Origin: Pseudocercospora fijiensis CIRAD86
Lineage: Eukaryota; Ascomycota; Dothideomycetes; Mycosphaerellales; Mycosphaerellaceae
DNA: 64,000 nt
NCBI RefSeq assembly: GCF_000340215.1
Contig: NW_006921533.1
Span: 6,944,500-7,008,499 of the forward strand
Reading direction: 5' to 3'
The position numbers and the translations under genes are program-made. Each line of letters starts with the position of its first letter. The first letter of the stretch is position 1. Positions 56,463 to 64,000 of the stretch are shown here, in pieces. The notes below the pieces were generated by a model. That model was given only the letters and a program-made list of their open reading frames with translations, made no database searches and had not been told where the DNA came from.

Positions 56463-57069
56463 TGATACCCATAAGCTCTGGTCAATCTGGCGGTATGCAG
56501 CAACTTGGCGGCGTATGTAGCCTGAGCTCGTCGCTCAGCAGGAATACCAATATAATAGGATGCATTGCACATTGCGCTGCTTTTGAGCCGTTGTTGCCTG
56601 GAATTCCGGTATGCCTTCCATAAAGCTATGCGATGCAGACAGATCAAGACGTCGTGCATATTGATGAGATGAGTTGGCTCCATTGAATGTGTATGCTCAA
56701 GGCTGCACACTGCAGGTATCCGCACATTAGGCACCACGGCAAGCTTCCACACGCACGGTGGAACGTCTGCGAGATCGCGATGGCAACTGACATCAGAATC
56801 GAATGATTCTAGACATTTTTCGTAATGGCGTAGGCCGAGGTCGCGAGTTTCAGTATCCCAGCCTCTCGAAATCGCGTAGAGACGCGTGAAAGCTTGGCAA
56901 ACAAAAATGCATTGACCAGCGCGCCTGCCCACTCGCGTGTCGCGCTTTCTGCTTAAGTACCTCGTCTTGCTCTTTGTCTACCAACACGCTACATCGACAG
57001 CATCTTGCTCGCCACGCCCATTGTCCTTCTTCAACGTCATCACACTCAGCATACATATACAACACCACA
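56463..57069. promoter_or_regulatory. RNR2 upstream region with MCB-like site
   Basis: 607 bp between ENP1 and RNR2. It contains ACGCGT at 56,882-56,887, about 185 bp before the RNR2 start, plus nearby CGCG-rich sequence (about 56,933-56,950). ACGCGT is the MluI cell-cycle box used by MBF-type factors for G1/S genes in yeasts; its use here is inferred. Confidence 0.5.
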
Positions 57070-58452
57070 ATGAGCGTGCAAACTACGCCATCTAAGAAGG
57101 TTCGTCCATGACGTCCTCGCCACGACCCTGACTGTCTCTAACTCTTCTCCAGGCAGCTTCTGCTCTCGAGAGCCTCAAGATGGAATCACCAGTGAAGAAG
57201 GTCACCTTCTCAGAAGCCGACAAGGAGAACCGCATACAGTCGAAATACGAGTCCGATGAAGTCGCTGTTCCAATCAAGGGCATACCAGACCTGCCTGACG
57301 AGCCAGAAAAGTCTGTTGCAGCTACATCAGTAGCCTCAACTATCAAGGAAGAGGAGGCCATCGAACCGATATTGCAGGAGAACCCACAGAGATTCGTGCT
57401 GTTTCCAATCAAGTATCACGAGGTATGAGAAGCTGTCGCGACACGCGTCCAGGCGCGTAAAGTGCAAAGAGAAGCACGCTAACGAGGGGCTGCAGATATG
57501 GCAGATGTACAAGAAGGCCGAAGCATCCTTCTGGACAGCTGAGGAGATTGATCTGTCCAAGGATCTTCACGATTGGAACAAGAGATTGAACGATGATGAG
57601 CGATACTTCATCTCACATGTTCTTGCTTTCTTCGCCGCATCTGATGGCATCGTTAACGAGAACCTGGTGGAGCGCTTTAGCTCTGAAGTACAAATACCCG
57701 AAGCACGATGCTTTTATGGATTCCAGATCATGATGGAGAACATCCACTCGGAAACATACTCCCTGCTTATCGACACCTACATCAGCGAACCCAAGCAGCG
57801 ATCATATCTGTTCAACGCCATCGACAACATCCCATGTATCCGTAAGAAGGCTGACTGGGCATTGCGATGGATCTCTGACAAGAACTCGACATTTGCGTGC
57901 CGATTGATCGCCTTTGCAGCTGTCGAGGGTATCTTCTTCTCTGGATCATTCGCGTCCATCTTCTGGTTGAAGAAGCGTGGTCTCATGGCCGGTCTCACAT
58001 TCTCGAATGAGTTGATCTCGCGAGACGAGGGCATGCACACAGACTTCGCATGCCTGCTCTTCTCCCACCTCAAGAACAAGCCAGACGCATCACTCGTGCA
58101 GAGCATCATCGTCGAAGCTGTCGCGATTGAGCAGGAATTCCTCACCGATGCGCTCCCGGTCATGCTCCTCGGCATGAATGCTAAGCTCATGTGCCAGTAC
58201 ATTGAGTTTGTCGCGGATCGTCTGTTGTTGGCACTCGGCAACCAGAAGTTTTACAACGCCACCAACCCATTCGACTTCATGGAGAACATTTCTCTTGGCG
58301 GCAAGACCAACTTTTTCGAGAAGCGCGTTGGTGACTACCAGAAAGCTGGTGTCATGGAGGGCATCAAGAAGCAACAGGCCAAGAAGGAGGCTGAGGAGGG
58401 TGTCGCTGCACCCGTAATGAAGGGTGATTTTGCCTTCGACGAAGACTTCTAA
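57070..58452 (+). CDS. RNR2: ribonucleotide reductase small subunit (class Ia, R2)
   Basis: Three exons (57,070-57,099, 57,153-57,422 and 57,496-58,452) give 418 residues. It carries the diiron-tyrosyl radical used by the large subunit to reduce NDPs to dNDPs. Exon 1 codes only 10 residues. The diiron ligands are all visible: Asp150 (AASDGIV), Glu181 and His184 (MENIHSETY), Glu244 (VEGIFFSG), Glu278 and His281 (RDEGMHTDF). The radical tyrosine is Tyr188. The C-terminal FAFDEDF is the large-subunit-binding tail. The N-terminal region ([15 protein letters not shown]) is species-variable and resembles a regulatory leader with a KEN-like box. Donors are GTTCGT and GTATGA; phases are consistent. 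Confidence 0.97.
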
Positions 58453-59257
58453 ATAATTTATGCATTTGCGGCTGGCGTTTCTGGACACAACTCACGGACG
58501 AGCATGGGAAGCGGCGTTTTGATGGATGGATGATACCTTTGCTCACTTCTCATTTTACATGGAAAGCTACAGAGGCACTACAGTGACAGCGTTAATAGAC
58601 GCTCTGGATAAGTGACTGCTCGAAACATTTTAAATCAAGACGTATCTGCACAAGAACCCTGCCCTTCCAGCTACTCGGTACGGAATCTCAAACGTCTCCG
58701 ATGAGAAGAGTCTTGGCAGATCTCATCCCAATTCTCTTCGGAGTGATCTCTCTTCCTTTCCCACATGATCTTTTTTCTTGATGGTGTTCTTCGGCTGCAC
58801 GCGGATACCTACATTAGACGCATCGCATCGCGTGGCTGCTAGTTCTAGAAGCATGGCACATCGCGTTTCGGCGCGTGAGCCTCAGCCGGCTGAGGCGTCC
58901 GTATGACGTTGACGTTGCCCGGGGCCTGCGGCGGAGCTCGCATTCAATCCGCCGCAAGGCATATCCGACTATCGCGATTGTTGGGGTACGACTTAGACAG
59001 ATTCACGATCAATTAAGATTGCGTCCAGCCAGCTACCAAGAACGGCCGACCATCACTACAGCCATACAGCCATCTTGATCAAGCCCGACGTGACAGCTTT
59101 TGCTAACTCCACCATTCTCCGAAGCCGATCGCTCTCTGGCTGTGTCCCTCGAGGACTATTTTCTTACTTTCTTTTCGTGTTGGGACTGGCTTGGAGATAA
59201 TGCGGCGATGATTGGGTATAATGCAGGCAGTTGGATGATTGATAGGCCTACGACAAC
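58453..59257. promoter_or_regulatory. intergenic, with an 18-bp perfect palindrome
   Basis: 805 bp between RNR2 and the WD40 gene. GCCTCAGCCGGCTGAGGC at 58,879-58,896 is a perfect palindrome, about 360 bp upstream of the WD40 start; it could be a dimeric factor site. Short open frames on both strands lack support. Confidence 0.4.
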
Positions 59258-62162
59258 ATGGCAGACCTGCCTGCTATTGCGATCACAAGCGCCTCTCCCG
59301 CACAATCCCCGATCAAGGACAATACATTTGGAGAACTGAATAGACGTATCGCACCTGGCAGAGGTAGGAGATAAGACGAGGGAATGCGGAGCTCGATGCT
59401 GATTGTGCTCCCCAACAGCTCGGCCGGAGGGCTCGCCAAATTGGCCATCACCAGGGCGACTGATAAGAACGATCTCAAGCAATGCGCAAGCCGCGCAGAG
59501 CAATAATCAGCTGTCGCGGGAAGATGCGAACGGCAGCAAACAGCAGTCGGAGCACCCACCTTCCGCAATCGATCCTTTATCACAGGTATGAGCTCGCTAT
59601 GTATTATGTATTGCGTGTTTGTTGCGTATTCTTCGCTAAGCGATGCTGACTGCGTCGCTACAAAAGCACATCCTGAATCGCACTAACACGCCGCTCCACC
59701 TGAACACACCCCGTGACTCGCCTCGACCGCGTACCTCTGAAGGCCATGCGCACAAAGATGATCGCTCCTCTGCGGATGAGAAGAGTGCGCCGCCGACCTT
59801 TGAGCCGCCCACAAGAGCAAACACGAATGACAGCAGTATCGGAGGAGATGCCAGGCGGGATCTCAAGAAGGGTGTGAAGGCTGTGTCCTTCTTGAGCAGA
59901 CTCATGGGCGGGAAGAAGCAGCGCGAGACCGGGGACGACCCTGTCGACGATGATTCTTCTACAAGCGACGGCAGGCCTGAGGGCAACGATGCAGAGGTCT
60001 TCAAGCAGAGCATGGACAATGAAGGCATCGGCTACAACCCTAGACATGCTCCTCCGCCCGCATACATCAAGGTCAGGTCGAAGTATAAGAAACCTCAGGA
60101 CTTCGACCGGGTGTTTCTTGCTCAGGAGCTTTCATGTGGTAAACGTCCGGATATCATGGCGCGGCGGAATAGTACAAACAAGCTACGCAGGAAGAGTTCA
60201 GCGACTGCCGACGATGGCAGCACGATATGGGCCATTGAGTTCAGCCGCGATGGCAAGTACCTCGCGACGGCTGGTGCTGATATGATCGTTCGCGTCTGGC
60301 AAGTGTTGAGCTGTCCGGAAGATCGACAGAGACATGAGCGCCAGGAGTCAAGTGACAGCGATTCGAATGGCATGGGTGCAGATTCTGGACATTTGAGTGC
60401 GCCAGTGTTCCAATGCAAGCCCGTGCGTGAGTACGAAGGGCACACGTCGACGATTCTAGACTTGAGCTGGAGCAAGAACAACTTTCTCTTATCGTCTTCT
60501 ATGGACAAGACCGTGCGACTATGGCATGTGAGCAGGAACGAATGCCTTTGCACATTCAAGCATAACGACTTCGTTCCTTCGATATCGTTTCACCCGAAAG
60601 ACGATCGCTTCTTTTTGGCCGGCTCGCTGGACTCTAAATTACGGCTGTGGAGCATACCAGACAAGAGCGTAGCCTTTGCAGCACAGGTCCCGGACATGAT
60701 CACAGCTGTGGCATTTACTCCGGACGGCAAGTATGCAATGGCAGGCTGTCTGACCGGACTATGCATGTTCTTTGAAACGGAAGGCTTGAAGTATCAAACG
60801 CAGATCCACGTGCGATCCACGAGAGGCCAGAACGCAAAAGGCAGCAAGATCACTGGCATCCAAGCGTTCAACGCCCCCACTGGGGAGCTCAAAATACTGA
60901 TCACTTCGAACGACTCAAGGATTAGATTGTACAATTTTCGCGACAAGAGCCTAGAATTGAAGTTCAAGGGCAATGAAAATAACTGCAGCCAAATACGAGC
61001 AATGCTGAGCGATGATGGACGATATGTTGCCTGTGGCAGCGAAGATCGGAAAGCGTATATCTGGTCTTTGCACCAAAGCCCAGGCGAGAGAAGAGACAGA
61101 ACTCCAGTGGAAATGTTCGAGGCTCATAACACCATCACGACTGCCGTATGCATAGCACCAGCGAAAACACGACAGCATCTTAGCAGGTCCGAAGATCCAA
61201 TCTACGACCTCTGCAACCCGCCGCCAGTCACATTACTCAGCCAAGCCGAGAAGGCTGAAAGTACGACTTCGGCTTCACGATCGCAAAGTCGCGCCGGCAG
61301 CATACAGCAAACGCCATCGCTCTATAGCCAGCCAAGAGAGTCTCCCGCTTTCATGTCTCGAGCGTCTCACAAAGAGGGCAACATCATTGTCACGGCAGAC
61401 TTCGCCGGCAAGATCAAGGTCTTTCGCCAAGACTGCGCATGGTCGAAGCGACTGAAAGACGACGCAGATCGAGCTTCGCTTTTCTCTAAGAGAGGAAGTA
61501 AATCTGGTCGCGTCGGCTCTCTGGCAACCAAGAATAGTATTGGTAGCCTGCGCGAGCCTCCGAAGTCGACGTCCACTGTGGGTCCTAGCGATCGGATCCT
61601 CAGCTGGAGGCAAGGCATTGCTAGCACACCTAGTATCAGTGACGGACCATCACGAAGTTCAACCAAAGCGTCCAGCCGTAGCATGTCGCCGCGAAACTCC
61701 TTGGAAATCCGCGGCGGGAGCAACAAGCCTGGTAGTGTACGCTCTGCTCATCCTCTGGCTGCAGACGTAATGGTTCGGTCTCCATCGCCAATCAGAAAGT
61801 CTGAAGAGAACGCAAATGGCGTACAAGATCCCAACTCACCAAATTTTTCGCGCTCGGGCAAGAGACAGGCAGAGGAGAATCCGCTCCATCTGGAAGGTGG
61901 CCGCTCGTATCTCTTCTGGGACCAACATATATGGGAAGACCATGCCAGGAAGATCAACGATATACACGAGGCTCAGAAGCTCGCACCACAGCCTCCGAAG
62001 TCCCACGACGGTAGCACCAGTCTGGAAGACTCGGACCATCTTGCGGTGCTACCTCCTCTGACACAAGTTCCGACAGGCGTGAGTAAGCTGTCGGATGAGT
62101 TCAGTAGCGAAGACGAGCACGAGCAATTCGATGATGCGCCAGAAGAGAAAGACGGAGGATGA
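59258..62162 (+). CDS. WD40-repeat protein, WDR44-like
   Basis: Three exons (59,258-59,363, 59,419-59,585 and 59,667-62,162; introns of 55 and 81 bp) give 922 residues. The upstream exons were chosen because they give an ATG start (MADLPAIAITSASPAQSP), good splice sites and continuous phase; the frame inside exon 3 alone starts without an ATG context. A disordered N-terminus (Ser/Pro/Asp-rich) precedes WD40 repeats from about residue 279 (WAIEFSRDGKYLATAGADM, VRVWQV, HTSTILDLSWSKNNFLLSSS, KTVRLWHV, FVPSISFHPKDDRFFLAGSL, ITAVAFTPDGKYAMAGC, DDGRYVACGSEDRKAYIWSL). A long Ser-rich tail follows. The pattern resembles WDR44/rabphilin-11 and yeast YMR102C-type proteins. Role unproven. Confidence 0.88.
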
Positions 62163-62728
62163 GATGGCACTTCTGTCTGAGTATTGTGAATGAGATGTAC
62201 GATGTGACGACTACGTGGGTGATACAGTACGGGAGAGACTCTGAATAGTGCAGCCTATGCCTAAGACTTACTTTTTTGCCGCTCGCTGCGGCATAGTGAT
62301 TTGATCTCGCGTTACATTTCCCTGTCGGGATATTAGACCACGGTGGAGCTGCAGTTGAGTATGTCCAGCGAGTGCGGCCCCCGTTTGTTCGCTGGAATGT
62401 CATGATTACAAACTGAATCGGGCTCCAGAAGTCGTGTTCTTTCCTATTAACGCCAGTCCATCAGGTCACCCTCGCGGCCAACGACGATCCAGCAATCCAC
62501 CTACTCTCACCTTCCTCCGTGTAACACAGTACATCCAATAACTATCGCAACATCACTTCAAACATCATGCGCATTGCGCTGAAGGTGACGTAAGAACGAT
62601 CATGTGTGCTCATTGAGCAGGGGCTGGGCGAGGTTGCGCCTGCGACTGCAGCACAGTCTTGGCAGAGAAGGCAGGACAACACCAGATTCGTTTCATTCTA
62701 CACAAAATGGAGGAGCGCGAACAGCGCA
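62163..62728. other. intergenic, no gene seen
   Basis: 3' flank of the WD40 gene and upstream region of the secreted ASST-family gene. Short frames only. Confidence 0.5.
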
Positions 62729-64000
62729 ATGCCTCTCCTCTTCTCAATCCTGGTCCAGCTTTTGGCTGTGCCACAGATCGTACGCAGTGACCTCGTACCT
62801 GCCGATGCCTCCAAGAACATTTCATGGCCATATCATACCTTCAAAACAGCCAATTTCACACCACCAGTCTTAGAGATCGCAGGCAACAGCAGTTCAGACG
62901 GCTACTTCTTCTTTGCCCCTAATGGTGCCACCGCATTCCAAGTTGCGCCCATAGTTGCAGACTCGGTTGGAGATGTGATCTGGAATGGCCCGAAATACTA
63001 CAAAGCATTCGGGTTCGCGGCCCAAGAATACAAAGGCGAAAAAGTGCTCGTGGCTTGGAATGGATCGAGTTTTCAGGAACCTATTGGACGTGGACATGGT
63101 TATGTGACGCTCTACAATAAACATTATGAGCCCGTGGCGAATGTCACGTTACCCGGCAACTTTCTGGAGATGAATGCGAGTGTCAGATATCCTTCCAATA
63201 TCGACTTGCACGAGATGCATATTACCGAGAAGAACACCATGCTTGTGCTTGGAAACAACATCACGGAAGCTGATCTGACTTCTGTCGGTGGTCCTGTGGA
63301 TGGCTGGGTCGTGGAGGCTCAAGTCTACGAGATCGACATCGCCTCGAACAATGTTCTCTTTTCGTGGAAGAGTCTGGATCACATAGACACTCTACCTCTG
63401 AGTGATTCCGTCTACCCTCTCGGAACAGACGAGCAAGACGGCAAAAGCCAAGCCACTGCGTGGGGATACTTTCACATCAACTCCGTCGCACCGCTCGGAG
63501 ACGGCTACATCCTCAGCTCTCGATACCTCGCCAGCGCAATCGCGCTCTCGAGGACAGGCGAAGTCTCATGGCGTGTCCAAGGTATACACGGCAATGGCTT
63601 TACGCTCGGCAAAGACGCCGACTTTCGATACCAGCACCACATCAGAGTCGTGTCGGCAAATGACAGCAACGTGGTGATACGAATGCACGACAACCACAAT
63701 TGCCCATTTGACAACAATACCGTCCCGGCTTCTGGCAAAATCCTGGACATCGATCTCGACAAGAAACATGTCAATCTCCTCGCTCAATATTTCAATCACT
63801 CCGGTCCAATTTTCCCTACAGCGCAAGGAAATTTCCAGCGCATGGAGAACGGGAATTACTTCACTGGTCACGGCTGGATCCCAGTCTTGGAGGAGTTCTC
63901 AGCAGACGGCAAAATCCTCTCGACTATCCAATTCGGCAACGCAACGAAACGCCCAGGTGGCGGCTTCTTCTCCGGCGCGCGAGGCACACTTTCCTATCGC
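62729..64000 (+). CDS. secreted arylsulfotransferase-family protein (partial)
   Basis: An open frame of 424 codons runs from ATG 62,729 to the last base, so the 3' part is outside the window. The earlier ATG at 62,707 is out of frame and soon stops. A signal peptide (MPLLFSILVQLLAVPQIVRS) is followed by an ASST-type beta-propeller as in fungal Arylsulfotran_2 proteins: NIDLHEMHIT, VEAQVYEID, WGYFHINSVAPLGDGYILSS, SRTGEVSWRVQG, FRYQHHIRV, RMHDNHNCPFDN and MENGNYFTGHGWIPVLEEFS. Several N-x-S/T sites. The family is named after bacterial sulfotransferases but fungal members are mostly uncharacterised. Confidence 0.88.
   Translation, partial: MPLLFSILVQLLAVPQIVRSDLVPADASKNISWPYHTFKTANFTPPVLEIAGNSSSDGYFFFAPNGATAFQVAPIVADSVGDVIWNGPKYYKAFGFAAQEYKGEKVLVAWNGSSFQEPIGRGHGYVTLYNKHYEPVANVTLPGNFLEMNASVRYPSNIDLHEMHITEKNTMLVLGNNITEADLTSVGGPVDGWVVEAQVYEIDIASNNVLFSWKSLDHIDTLPLSDSVYPLGTDEQDGKSQATAWGYFHINSVAPLGDGYILSSRYLASAIALSRTGEVSWRVQGIHGNGFTLGKDADFRYQHHIRVVSANDSNVVIRMHDNHNCPFDNNTVPASGKILDIDLDKKHVNLLAQYFNHSGPIFPTAQGNFQRMENGNYFTGHGWIPVLEEFSADGKILSTIQFGNATKRPGGGFFSGARGTLSYR

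Overview
The window is fungal nuclear DNA, most likely from a filamentous ascomycete of the Dothideomycetes (Mycosphaerellaceae-like; inferred from gene content, 50-130 bp introns with GTAAGT-type donors, and a massive RIP signature). It splits sharply in two at about 31.8 kb.

Positions 1 to about 31,800 are a block of mobile DNA saturated by repeat-induced point mutation (RIP). CpA and TpG are almost absent, TpA is very common and CpG is kept. Old reading frames can still be followed because their stops are nearly all TAG or TAA at former glutamine codons. The best resolved structure is a nest. A 9,663-bp hAT-superfamily transposon (14,697-24,359) has 20-bp perfect terminal inverted repeats and an exact 8-bp target duplication (AATACGAT). 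It sits inside the coding frame of a Mutator-like (MULE) transposase (about 13,840-14,696 and 24,368-25,270). Removing the hAT and one duplication copy rejoins the MULE frame. Besides its own transposase (minus strand, about 19.1-22.1 kb), the hAT carries at least two degenerate histone H3-fold genes (16,019-16,655 and 17,979-18,620) and two or three further unrecognised ORFs. Clusters of a GCCGGC-containing 10-12-bp repeat lie in its introns and spacers and were seen nowhere else in the window. Around this nest are a very large unrecognised dead ORF (about 0.9-5.1 kb), several minisatellites and a family of about 40-bp hairpins.

Positions 31,800 to 64,000 are ordinary gene-rich euchromatin. 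The first 1.4 kb is transitional and holds no clear gene. Then come two divergent coiled-coil genes of unknown function (33.9-36.9 kb minus, 37.1-38.8 kb plus), a small coiled-coil gene (39.4 kb) and a possible unfinished minus-strand gene (40.2-40.5 kb). A secreted GH37 trehalase and a GH16 Crh-type cell-wall transglycosylase follow, diverging from a shared 0.9-kb promoter region. An SDR-family protein lacks the catalytic Tyr and Lys.

The right part is conserved housekeeping: a Tea4/Bud14-type SH3 polarity factor with a PP1-docking motif (46,965-50,316), a coiled-coil protein (51,537-52,583), the COMPASS subunit Bre2/Ash2 (52,932-54,698) divergent from the ribosome-biogenesis factor Enp1/bystin (54,954-56,462), the ribonucleotide reductase small subunit (57,070-58,452), a WDR44-like WD40 protein (59,258-62,162), and a secreted arylsulfotransferase-family protein cut by the window end (62,729-64,000). 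No tRNA, rRNA or CRISPR array was recognised.
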